Origin: an uncultured Oscillospiraceae bacterium
GTDB lineage: Bacteria; Bacillota; Clostridia; Oscillospirales; Oscillospiraceae
NCBI GenBank assembly: GCA_934661735.1
Contig: CAKUJN010000006.1
Location: forward strand, 1-44,313
Direction of reading: 5' to 3'
DNA length: 44,313 nucleotides
Position 1 is the stretch's first letter. Each line of letters starts with the position of its first letter. The position numbers and the translations under genes were made by a program. Under the pieces are notes generated by a model. It did not search any database and had not been told where the DNA came from. It saw nothing but the letters and a program-made list of their open reading frames with translations. Positions 32,440-39,212 of the stretch are shown piece after piece.

Positions 32440-33782
32440 AAAAACAGAAAACCCAGATTCAGCTTTCCGACCACTTTACATATGCAAAGCTTCTGCGCTT
32501 TGTGTTCCCGTCCATTGTCATGATGGTCTTTACATCGATCTACGGCGTGGTGGACGGGCTTTTCGTTTCCAACTTTGCGGGCAAGACCCCGTTTGCGGCG
32601 ATCAATCTGATCATGCCGTTTATCATGGTGCTGGGCGGCATCGGCTTTATGATCGGTACGGGCGGCACGGCGCTGGTATCCAAGGTCCTTGGCGAGCGCC
32701 AGCCCGAAAAGGCAAACCGGTATTTTTCCATGATGGTGCTGTTTACGGTGATCGTGGGCGCGGTGCTGACGGTGATCGGGATTGTGTTTATGGAGCCGGT
32801 GGCGCTGTTCCTCGGTGCGACGCAGGAGATGCTGCACGACTGTCTGGTCTATGGCCGGATTGTCATCGCCTTTACCGCGGCATTCATGCTGCAAAACGTG
32901 TTCCAGAGCTTCCTGATCGCGGCAGAGAAGCCGAAGCTCGGTCTGGCGGCGACAGTTGCGGCGGGCGTGACGAACATGGTGCTGGACGCGCTGTTCATCG
33001 CAGTGTTCGACTGGGGTGTTGCCGGCGCGGCAATTGCGACCGGTATCAGCCAGTGTGTCGGCGGGCTGTTCCCGCTGATCTACTTCCTGCGGCCGAACAG
33101 CAGCAAGCTCCGGTTGGTGCGCACGGGGCTTGAGCTTCGGGCGATTCTGAACGCGTGCGGAAACGGCTCGTCCGAGCTGATGAGCAATATTTCCTCGTCG
33201 ATTGTCAGTATGATCTACAACTTCCAGCTGCTGCGATATATCGGCGAGGACGGCGTTTCCGCCTATGGCGTGCTGATGTATGTGCAGTTTATCTTTGTCG
33301 CGATCGATATCGGCTACGCAATCGGCTGCGCGCCGATTGTCGGCTATCACTACGGCGCGCAGAATCACGGCGAGCTGAAGAACATCCTGAAAATGAGCAC
33401 GCGGCTGATGTGCGGCTGCGGCGTGGTGCTGACCGTGCTGGCGATGGTGCTGGCCGCGCCGCTGGCACGGCTGTTTGTCGGATACGATGCGGGATTGTAT
33501 GAGCTGACGCGGCACGCGTTCCGGCTGTTTGCGTTTGCGTTCCTGTTCTCGGGCTTCAATATTTTCGCGTCCTCGTTCTTTACGGCGTTGAACAACGGCC
33601 TTATTTCCGCGGCAATTTCCTTTTTGCGGACGCTGGTTTTCCAGACGTCGTCCGTTATCCTGCTGCCGCTGATCTTCGATGTTGACGGCATCTGGTACGC
33701 GATTACCGTCGCGGAGGTGTTTGCAACGATCATTTCGGTCATATTCCTGTTTGCGAAGCGGAAGAAATACCAGTACATGTGA
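32436..33782 (+). CDS. MATE family efflux transporter
   Basis: A 448-residue protein with twelve predicted membrane helices in two homologous halves, typical of MATE exporters of the DinF/NorM group, which use a Na+ or H+ gradient to expel drugs or metabolites. It starts KLLRFVFPSIVMMVFTSIYGVVDGLFVSNFAG, a clear MATE opening. Translationally coupled to the MarR gene, so it is the likely target of that regulator. A strong GC hairpin follows. Confidence 0.93.
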   Translation: MKKQKTQIQLSDHFTYAKLLRFVFPSIVMMVFTSIYGVVDGLFVSNFAGKTPFAAINLIMPFIMVLGGIGFMIGTGGTALVSKVLGERQPEKANRYFSMMVLFTVIVGAVLTVIGIVFMEPVALFLGATQEMLHDCLVYGRIVIAFTAAFMLQNVFQSFLIAAEKPKLGLAATVAAGVTNMVLDALFIAVFDWGVAGAAIATGISQCVGGLFPLIYFLRPNSSKLRLVRTGLELRAILNACGNGSSELMSNISSSIVSMIYNFQLLRYIGEDGVSAYGVLMYVQFIFVAIDIGYAIGCAPIVGYHYGAQNHGELKNILKMSTRLMCGCGVVLTVLAMVLAAPLARLFVGYDAGLYELTRHAFRLFAFAFLFSGFNIFASSFFTALNNGLISAAISFLRTLVFQTSSVILLPLIFDVDGIWYAITVAEVFATIISVIFLFAKRKKYQYM

Positions 33783-33790
33783 TTTTCAAG

Positions 33791-33816
33791 GCGGACGGCT
33801 CGGCGGAGCCGTCCGC
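33791..33816 (+). terminator. Hairpin terminator after MATE gene
   Basis: An 11-bp stem GCGGACGGCTC/GAGCCGTCCGC with loop GGCG, followed by TTGAG; the U run is weak. The repeat hairpin directly downstream may assist. Confidence 0.6.
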
Positions 33817-33818
33817 TT

Positions 33819-34012
33819 GAGTTTGTCAAAAAAGAGCTTTTGACAAGCTCTCAGACGCGAACCGCGCCGCTAGGTTTCGTCGCAGCAAGCTTTGCATGCA
33901 ATCGCGCGGCGCAGGGCTTGCGCGCTTGGAGCCTCACGCAACTTGCGTCACGTGGTGTGTTTTGTCTGACGTACACGCCGCCAGACAAAACTGATTGACT
34001 TTGGACTGAAGT
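33819..34012 (-). repeat. Intergenic repeat, copy B (inverted)
   Basis: Inverted copy of the element at 7340-7577. Both end segments are nearly identical (33946-33996 and 33819-33852), while the middle differs. The core again folds as GTTTTGTCTG/CAGACAAAAC. Confidence 0.8.
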
Positions 34013-34043
34013 GGGGAGGAGCGAATAAACGAAAAACAGGGGC

Positions 34044-34097
34044 TTGACAGATGCAGGGTATTCCTGTATAATAGCGACGGGGTTAGATGACTCTAAC
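34044..34097 (+). promoter_or_regulatory. Strong promoter with a GTTAGA-N4-TCTAAC box at the start site
   Basis: Consensus -35 TTGACA (34044-34049), 17 bp, -10 TATAAT (34067-34072). The perfect dyad GTTAGA-TGAC-TCTAAC (34082-34097) lies just after the expected start. Similar boxes recur at 34154, 35467, 35501, 39125 and 39160. A DtxR/Fur-like metal repressor is likely, given the flavodoxin downstream. Confidence 0.75.
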
Positions 34098-34141
34098 TAA
34101 TAAGAGAAACTGGAGCGCACGCGAAGGCGGCTGCGTTTTTT
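34079..34141 (+). ncRNA. Candidate box-controlled small RNA
   Basis: RNA from the promoter above would end at an intrinsic terminator (stem 34114-34123/34127-34137 with a 2-base bulge, loop GAAG, T6 at 34136-34141) after ~63 bases, before any start codon. It could be an iron-starvation small RNA or an attenuated leader of the DUF3793-flavodoxin operon. Not a class I recognise. Confidence 0.4.
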
Positions 34142-34153
34142 CTCGGTATACTG

Positions 34154-34169
34154 GTTAGGCTACTCTAAC
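34154..34169. promoter_or_regulatory. Second GTTAG box before DUF3793 gene
   Basis: GTTAGG-CTAC-TCTAAC, 12 bases before the AGGAGG ribosome site of the DUF3793 gene. A TATACT lies directly upstream (34147-34152). Confidence 0.65.
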
Positions 34170-34195
34170 TTGAAATGCGAACAGGAGGCGGAGTG

Positions 34196-34747
34196 ATGTC
34201 GGAGGAGCTTCTGGTGCGCCACTGCGCGCCGACACTGGCGGGAATCAAGACGGGGAATCTGTTTTCCTGCGCGTGTGAGAGCCGGAATGCGCTGACGGCG
34301 CAGATTCGCGCGCTGAACCGGCGGCTTGCGCCGAAGGGATTGTGCCTGCTTCCGCTGCGTGTGTCCGGCGAGCGCGCGCTGCTGTATCTGTTCCGACCGG
34401 CGCAGCTGCGCAGCGATCTGGAGCAGGAGGGTGCGGCGGAGCTTCTGCGCGCGGCAGGCTTTGACGCGTCGAACAGCATGCGCTGCCTCGGAACGCTGAT
34501 ACGCCGGCTGCGTGAGGGCGAACCGGTTCCGCATGAAATCGGGCTGTTTCTGAGCTATCCGCCGGAGGACGTGCGCGGCTTTATCGAGCACGGCGCGGAA
34601 AACTGCAAGCTCTCCGGATTGTGGAAGGTCTACGGCGATGCCGATGCGGCGCGAAGGCTGTTTGAAAAATATAAAAAATGCACACAAATATACTGCCGGC
34701 AATGGCGGGCGGGCGCTCCGGTGGAGCGGCTGGCCGTACCGGCATAA
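34196..34747 (+). CDS. DUF3793 family protein
   Basis: A 183-residue soluble protein of the DUF3793 family of Clostridia. The opening LVRHCAPTLAGIKTGNLFSC with conserved His/Cys, the central KGLCLLPLRVSGERALLYLFRP, and PHEIGLFLSYPPEDVRGFIEH are what I recall as family features. Function is unknown; members often sit near flavodoxins and iron genes, as here. ATG 34196 follows AGGAGG. It is directly followed by flavodoxin and preceded by metal-box-like operators, suggesting induction in iron shortage. Confidence 0.85.
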   Translation: MSEELLVRHCAPTLAGIKTGNLFSCACESRNALTAQIRALNRRLAPKGLCLLPLRVSGERALLYLFRPAQLRSDLEQEGAAELLRAAGFDASNSMRCLGTLIRRLREGEPVPHEIGLFLSYPPEDVRGFIEHGAENCKLSGLWKVYGDADAARRLFEKYKKCTQIYCRQWRAGAPVERLAVPA

Positions 34748-34769
34748 AAGACAAAAAGGAGCGATTCAA

Positions 34770-35195
34770 ATGAAAAAGACAGCGGTTATTTACTGGAGCG
34801 GAACAGGCAACACGGAATCCATGGCCAATGCCGTTCTGGAGGGTATGCGGAAAAACGGTGCGGACGCGGTGCTGCTGACGCCGGATCAGGTGGACGCACA
34901 GAGTCTGAAGGATCTGGACGCGGTGGCGATGGGCTGCCCGGCGATGGGCGATGAGACGCTGGAGGAAAGCGAATTTGAGCCGATGTTTGAGGCGTGCAAA
35001 AGCCATCTTGCCGGTAAGGACGCGGCGCTGTTCGGCTCATACGGCTGGGGCGACGGCGAGTGGATGCGCAGCTGGGAGCAGGCGTGCAGGGATGCGGGAA
35101 TCCGCCTTGTCTGCGAAAGCGTCATCTGCTGCGAGGCGCCGGACGACACGGCGCTGGACGCGTGCCGCGAGCTTGGCGCGGAGCTGAGCTGCTGA
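34770..35195 (+). CDS. Flavodoxin
   Basis: A 141-residue short-chain flavodoxin, an FMN electron carrier that can replace ferredoxin when iron is scarce. The FMN phosphate loop is SGTGNTES near residue 10; FGSYGWGDGEWM near residue 90 is the ring-binding loop. The start follows AAAAAGGAG with normal spacing. It is second in an operon with DUF3793 under two GTTAG boxes, which fits iron-starvation control. Confidence 0.95.
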   Translation: MKKTAVIYWSGTGNTESMANAVLEGMRKNGADAVLLTPDQVDAQSLKDLDAVAMGCPAMGDETLEESEFEPMFEACKSHLAGKDAALFGSYGWGDGEWMRSWEQACRDAGIRLVCESVICCEAPDDTALDACRELGAELSC

Positions 35196-35293
35196 GCGGA
35201 ACGGGCACAGCGGGCCGCTGACGGCCCGTAATGATAAATGTGACAATACCTCCTGATAAAAGGTCAACGCCGAAAGCTGTGCGGCAGAGGCGG

Positions 35294-35326
35294 AAATGCC
35301 CGTCTGCGGATGCAGACGGGCATTTT
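35294..35326 (+). terminator. Terminator after flavodoxin
   Basis: A perfect 14-bp stem AAATGCCCGTCTGC and complement (35294-35307, 35312-35325), loop GGAT. A smaller CGGGCCG/CGGCCCG hairpin lies at 35211-35228. Confidence 0.75.
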
Positions 35327-35390
35327 ATCGCCTGTTTTCGGAGCAGACAGACAATTCGTATGCCGGATGGGAAGAAATTGAAAATACCAC

Positions 35391-35454
35391 TTGAAAAACG
35401 GGACGGAATGTGCAAAAATAGAATTGTAGAGAGCTGTGCAGTGCACGGCTTTTT
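35391..35454 (+). promoter_or_regulatory. Promoter and terminator module upstream of the hydrolase fragment
   Basis: A -35 TTGAAA (35391-35396), 17 bp, extended -10 TGC-AAAAAT (35411-35419). A hairpin AGCTGTG/CACGGCT with T5 (35432-35454) follows. The layout mirrors 39034-39112. Any transcript would be only about 30 bases, so this may be a relic. Confidence 0.4.
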
Positions 35455-35465
35455 GCGGCGAGATC

Positions 35466-35517
35466 GGTTAGATAAAACTAACCTGCGTGACTGCATATTG
35501 GTTAGATCTTTCTAACC
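35466..35517. promoter_or_regulatory. Paired GTTAG boxes before the hydrolase fragment
   Basis: GTTAG-N6-CTAAC at 35467-35482 and the perfect GGTTAGA-TCTT-TCTAACC at 35500-35517, with CTGCATAT between them (35491-35498). Centres are 34 bp apart. The pair is nearly identical in layout to 39124-39175. Confidence 0.75.
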
Positions 35518-35576
35518 GGAAATGCCGGAATGCCGCGTTTCGTGCGGCGGCAACGGATAGAACGGAGGGATGTGCA

Positions 35577-35900
35577 ATGCATGTTCTGGAATACGGTCAG
35601 GAGCAGGAGAAAACGCTTCTGTTTCTGCCGTGCACGGCGGAGCCGGTGTGGGTGTTTGCGGACACGGTCGCGCTGCTGTCGCGGCGGTGGCACGTCTTTC
35701 AGGTGATTTACGACGGCCATCAGCCGGAATATGCCGGAGACTTCACCTCGGTCGAGCAGACGGTGGATGCGGTGACGGAATATCAGAGTCTGGACGACCC
35801 GTCAGTCAGCGGGTTTTTCCGCTTCCTCGCCAGAGTCGGCGACGGAAAAATGAAAATGCAGATTGTGCGGATGGATTTCGCGGTCGGCGCGAAGCGGTGA
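35577..35900 (+). CDS. Short alpha/beta-hydrolase-like fragment, probably degraded
   Basis: A 107-residue frame starting MHVLEYGQEQEKTLLFLPCTAEP after a GGAGG site. Its first ~60 residues look like the N-terminal strand region of the hydrolase at 39213 (sugar- or lipid-ester type), and it shares that gene's unusual double-box promoter. It then turns into an unrelated tail (FFRFLARVGDGKMKMQIVRMDF) and stops before any nucleophile serine. I read it as a truncated or rearranged paralogue; a small functional protein cannot be excluded. Downstream, 35901-36099 holds no gene but has a 12-bp inverted repeat TTCCGCTGCATA/TATGCAGCGGAA (35938-35949, 35993-36004). Confidence 0.55.
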   Translation: MHVLEYGQEQEKTLLFLPCTAEPVWVFADTVALLSRRWHVFQVIYDGHQPEYAGDFTSVEQTVDAVTEYQSLDDPSVSGFFRFLARVGDGKMKMQIVRMDFAVGAKR

Positions 35901-36099
35901 GTGTATACAGCGGTTTTCGATGTGACGGGCATAAAAATTCCGCTGCATAGGAACAGACAACAGAGTCGCCGATAAACGGGCCTGTAAGGTCATATGCAGC
36001 GGAAGCCGGCAGAATCAGTATAAGTGACCGGTCAGAAAAGGTCAAGCCTGAATTTTAGAATCAAACAGACGAACAGAAATCGGATATAGGGGGAGACAC

Positions 36100-36963
36100 A
36101 TGTCCAGAAAAGCGACGGAATTTCAGAAGCGGGAAATGAGCAGGATGTATCGCGGCAAAGAGATTTTCAAGCCGCTGAATACCGGATGGATCGATGAAAA
36201 CGTGGCGTGCGTGCGCGAGTGGGTGGCGAATATTTTCTTCTACCGCAAAGGCGGCACGACCATCATGATCGACGCCGGATACAACTATGACCGGCTGGCG
36301 GAGAAGATGGGATGGCTCGGCATCGACCCGAAGAGCATCCGGCACATTCTGATCACGCATCAGGACACCGACCATGTGGGCGCCGTCGAGGCCGACAGCG
36401 CGGGACTGTTCCGGAGCGCGAAGCTCTATGTCGGTGAGATTGAAAACCGATATCTGACGGGTGAGACGCGGAGAAAGGTCATCTATCACCTGTACAGGCT
36501 GCCGCAGGTGACGATCCGCAACGAAAAGGTCCTTTTGCAGGACGGGCAGGTGTTTGAGATCGACGGCATTCAGATCGAGTGCTTTCTGGTCCCAGGGCAC
36601 ACATGGGGACATATGGTGTATCTGATCGACGGAAAGTATCTGTTTACCGGCGACACGATCTGGTTCGGTGCGGACGGCGGCTACAGCTTTATTTCTGCAC
36701 TGGCGGAGGACAACAAACTTGCGGTGAAGTCACTGGCCGAGCTGGAGGAAAGGCTGAAAAAACGCGGGCTGCGGCCGGTGTTTCTGACGGGCCACACGGG
36801 CTGGACGGACAATTATGCCTTCGCCTTTGCCCACAGAGAACAGCTCTGTTCGCCGTTCGGCAGACGCGTCCACGACCCGAACGCGCCGTATGACGCGTAT
36901 GACGAGTCCGACGACACGGAGGAAAACGCGAAAAGCGGATTTTTGAAGGGCGTGGGCAGATAA
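36100..36963 (+). CDS. MBL-fold metallo-hydrolase
   Basis: A 287-residue metallo-beta-lactamase-fold protein. The metal motif reads H87-x-D89-x-D91-H92 (THQDTDHVG), with Asp in place of the usual second His of HxHxDH. Later metal ligands are present in PGHTWGHMVY and GDTIWF, and a terminal His in LTGHTG. The start follows AGGGGGAG. The substrate is unknown; relatives hydrolyse thioesters, lactones or phosphoesters. It stands alone, followed by a strong terminator. Confidence 0.87.
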   Translation: MSRKATEFQKREMSRMYRGKEIFKPLNTGWIDENVACVREWVANIFFYRKGGTTIMIDAGYNYDRLAEKMGWLGIDPKSIRHILITHQDTDHVGAVEADSAGLFRSAKLYVGEIENRYLTGETRRKVIYHLYRLPQVTIRNEKVLLQDGQVFEIDGIQIECFLVPGHTWGHMVYLIDGKYLFTGDTIWFGADGGYSFISALAEDNKLAVKSLAELEERLKKRGLRPVFLTGHTGWTDNYAFAFAHREQLCSPFGRRVHDPNAPYDAYDESDDTEENAKSGFLKGVGR

Positions 36964-36982
36964 TTTGCAATAAAGACTACAG

Positions 36983-37013
36983 ACGGCCCGACGGGAGAAT
37001 CCCGTCGGGCCGT
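36983..37013 (+). terminator. Terminator after the MBL gene
   Basis: A perfect 14-bp stem (36983-36996, 37000-37013) with loop GAA, then TGGCTGTTT. Confidence 0.75.
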
Positions 37014-37422
37014 TGGCTGTTTGCAGAAAGCGGGCGATAGATAAAAGTAAAGAGTCCGCAAGCAGGGTACAATGCTTCCGTGCACGGAAGCCCTGTACAT
37101 AACGTCCAAGACGAACTGCCGCAAGACTCTTTTCAAGCATAAACTGCACTTCTGTTTTCTGTACAGCATGATTCTGGAAAAATGTCAAGGTATAAGAAAG
37201 CAGTCGGCGCTCTTTCCGAAACCGATGTGCCCGCCCGAAGCGGATCAACAGGCCGAAGCCCCCCCAGCAAACACGTCCAAGACGCAGAAAGCAGCGCCGA
37301 CTGCTACTCCAGCATAGCAGAGTCCGGCGGTTTTGTCAAGGTGCGGAGCGGATGCAGAAAAGCGTCGCGGTGTGCGGAAAACTGTGATAGAATACAGAAA
37401 AGCGCACAGGGAGGGAACGCAA
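37014..37422. other. Unexplained structured intergenic region
   Basis: About 400 bases without a credible gene. It holds a perfect 18-bp palindrome GCTTCCGTG/CACGGAAGC (37074-37091) inside a GTAC/GTAC pairing, and an outer AGAGTC (37051-37056)/GACTCT (37125-37130) pairing followed by TTTT. A 12-base direct repeat ACGTCCAAGACG occurs twice (about 37102 and 37273). A long-range inverted repeat GCAGTCGGCGCT/AGCGCCGACTGC lies at 37200-37211 and 37293-37304. A -10-like TAGAAT (37388-37393) may serve the MGMT gene. It could be a structured RNA or a decayed mobile element. Confidence 0.45.
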
Positions 37423-37719
37423 ATGGAGCAGTCGTTCGCGCTGGCGGTTCTGGATGTGGTGGCGGGCATTCCGGCTGGGTTTGTGACGACGTATGGCGAT
37501 ATCGCGCGCCTGCTGGGCAGGGCGCGCAATGCGCGGCAGGTCGGGAGGATTCTGTCACAGGCGGAGCTGTACGGGGACTATCCCTGTCACCGCGTCGTCA
37601 ATCACGCCGGACGGACCGTACCAGGCTGGAGCGGACAGCGGACGCTTCTGGAACGCGAGGGCGTGGCGTTTCGGGAAAACGGGACGGTGGACATGAAGCG
37701 CTTTCTGTGGCGCTTCTGA
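37423..37719 (+). CDS. MGMT family protein (methyltransferase DNA-binding domain)
   Basis: A 98-residue protein comprising only the C-terminal DNA-binding/active-site domain of O6-alkylguanine-DNA alkyltransferases. The active-site motif YPCHRVVN keeps the acceptor Cys (alkyltransferase-like proteins usually have Trp there), so direct methyl transfer remains possible. The helix-turn-helix VTTYGDIARLLG and the GWSGQ segment are present. The start follows GGGAGGG. The usual N-terminal domain is absent, as in many short clostridial forms. Confidence 0.87.
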   Translation: MEQSFALAVLDVVAGIPAGFVTTYGDIARLLGRARNARQVGRILSQAELYGDYPCHRVVNHAGRTVPGWSGQRTLLEREGVAFRENGTVDMKRFLWRF

Positions 37720-37736
37720 CGGCAAGACGGCGCGCG

Positions 37737-37765
37737 TTGCGTCCGCGGCGGAAATATGCTATGAT
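37737..37765 (+). promoter_or_regulatory. Promoter of the aldo/keto reductase gene
   Basis: A -35 TTGCGT (37737-37742), 17 bp, -10 TATGAT (37760-37765). Confidence 0.72.
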
Positions 37766-37795
37766 GGGAACAGAACAGGCAGGGGAGGAACGGAT

Positions 37796-38941
37796 ATGAA
37801 AACACGGAGACTTGGAAAAACCGGACTGGCGGTAAGCGAAATCGGCTTTGGCGGCGAGTGGCTGGAACGCCATCCGGAGGACGAGGGCGTGGCGCTGATT
37901 CACTACGCGGCGGAGCAGGAAATCAACCTGATGGACTGCTGGATGCCGGACCCGAAATCGAGAGACATCATCGGCAGAGGCATTCATGCGGACCGCGCGC
38001 ACTGGTTTGTTCAGGGCCACATCGGCTCGACGTGGAAGGACGGGCAGTACTACCGGACAAGAGAGATGGAATATGTGCGTCCGGCATTTGAGGACCTGCT
38101 GACGCGGCTGCAAACGGATTATATCGACCTCGGCATGATTCACTATGTGGACTCGGAGGCGGAATGGGAGCGCATTCAGCATTCGGACTATATGGACTAT
38201 GTGATGGAGCTGAAGCAAAGCGGCGTGATCCGGCACATCGGCATGAGCTCGCACAACCCGCGGGTCGCGCGGAAAGCCGCCGAGTCCGGCTTTGTGGAGA
38301 TGATTCTGTTCAGTATCAATCCGGCGTTTGACATGCTTCCGGCCAGCGAAGACATTGACACCATGTTTGCCGAAAAGTACGACGCGGCGCTGAAGGGCAC
38401 AGATCCGGAGCGCGCGGCGCTGTACCGGACGTGTGAGGAAAACGACGTGGGCATCACGGTCATGAAAGGCTTTGCGGGCGGACGGCTGTTTGATGAAAAG
38501 CGTTCGCCGTTCGGCGTGCGCCTGACGCCGGTGCAGTGCATTCACTATGCGCTGACGCGGCGGGCGGTGTGTTCGATTCTGTGCGGATACGATACGCGCG
38601 AGCAGGTTGAGGCGGCGGTGGCATATGAAACGGCATCGGACGCGGAGAAGGACTACGCCTCGGTACTGGCGAACGCGCCGCTGCACGCATGCCGCGGCGA
38701 ATGCACCTATTGCGGGCACTGCCGTCCCTGTGCCGCCGAGCTGGATATCGCAATGATCAACAAGCTCTATGACCTTGCGGTGATGCAGCCGGAGGTGCCT
38801 GCCACGGTACGGTCCCATTATGAGGCGCTGGAGCACACGGCGTCCGAGTGCATCGGCTGTCAGGCGTGCGAGAGCCGCTGTCCGTTCGGCGTGCCGGTTG
38901 CCGAGCGGATGCGGAAAACAGCGGAGCTTTTCGGCCGCTGA
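37796..38941 (+). CDS. Aldo/keto reductase with ferredoxin-like 4Fe-4S domain
   Basis: A 381-residue protein. The N-terminal ~280 residues are an aldo/keto reductase barrel (RRLGKTGLAVSEIGFGG, IDLGMIHYVDS, IRHIGMSSHNP). The C-terminal domain has two cysteine clusters, CRGECTYCGHCRPC and CIGCQACESRCP, expected to hold two 4Fe-4S clusters. Such fusions are common in anaerobes and probably couple a redox reaction to iron-sulfur electron transfer; the substrate is unknown. Its start follows GGGGAGGA. It has its own promoter and terminator. Confidence 0.92.
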   Translation: MKTRRLGKTGLAVSEIGFGGEWLERHPEDEGVALIHYAAEQEINLMDCWMPDPKSRDIIGRGIHADRAHWFVQGHIGSTWKDGQYYRTREMEYVRPAFEDLLTRLQTDYIDLGMIHYVDSEAEWERIQHSDYMDYVMELKQSGVIRHIGMSSHNPRVARKAAESGFVEMILFSINPAFDMLPASEDIDTMFAEKYDAALKGTDPERAALYRTCEENDVGITVMKGFAGGRLFDEKRSPFGVRLTPVQCIHYALTRRAVCSILCGYDTREQVEAAVAYETASDAEKDYASVLANAPLHACRGECTYCGHCRPCAAELDIAMINKLYDLAVMQPEVPATVRSHYEALEHTASECIGCQACESRCPFGVPVAERMRKTAELFGR

Positions 38942-38958
38942 GACGGGAAAAAACAGCG

Positions 38959-38994
38959 GGCCCTGTGGAATTGTGTGATTCCGCAGGGCCTTTT
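38959..38994 (+). terminator. Terminator after the aldo/keto reductase gene
   Basis: GGCCCTG/CAGGGCC with inner GGAAT/ATTCC (38959-38990), then TTTT. Confidence 0.85.
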
Positions 38995-39033
38995 CTGTGC
39001 AGTCATTTTTTGCCGGAAAACGGCGCGCGGGTA

Positions 39034-39062
39034 TTGAAAAGCGGAGTCGAGCGTGCTAAAAT
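39034..39062 (+). promoter_or_regulatory. Promoter upstream of the hydrolase module
   Basis: A -35 TTGAAA (39034-39039), 17 bp, extended -10 TGC-TAAAAT (39054-39062). Confidence 0.72.
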
Positions 39063-39068
39063 GCAAAT

Positions 39069-39112
39069 GGCCGGAGACAGCCGGACGGAACAGCCGCCGG
39101 AAGGCGGTTTTT
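39069..39112 (+). ncRNA. Candidate short terminated transcript before the hydrolase operon
   Basis: RNA from the promoter above would end at CCGCC-GGAA-GGCGG-T5 (39094-39112) after ~44 bases, just before the paired boxes. The same order is seen at 35391-35517. It may be a small RNA or an attenuated leader. Confidence 0.35.
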
Positions 39113-39123
39113 GATGACATAGA

Positions 39124-39175
39124 GGTTAGATAAAACTAACTGAATTCCTGCATATGGAGGTTAGAGAGAACAAAC
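39124..39175. promoter_or_regulatory. Paired GTTAG boxes before the hydrolase operon
   Basis: GTTAG-N6-CTAAC at 39125-39140 and a weaker GTTAGA-GAGA-ACAAAC at 39160-39175, with CTGCATAT between (39148-39155). The first 17 bases are identical to those at 35466-35482. Confidence 0.7.
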
Positions 39176-39212
39176 CGATACGGCATTTCAGATATGACGG
39201 GAGGCATGCGCG

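Noticed and set aside
32436..33782. MATE gene as a polysaccharide flippase
   Set aside because: Coupling to a MarR gene and the N-terminal sequence fit MATE drug/metabolite export better, and no polysaccharide genes are nearby.
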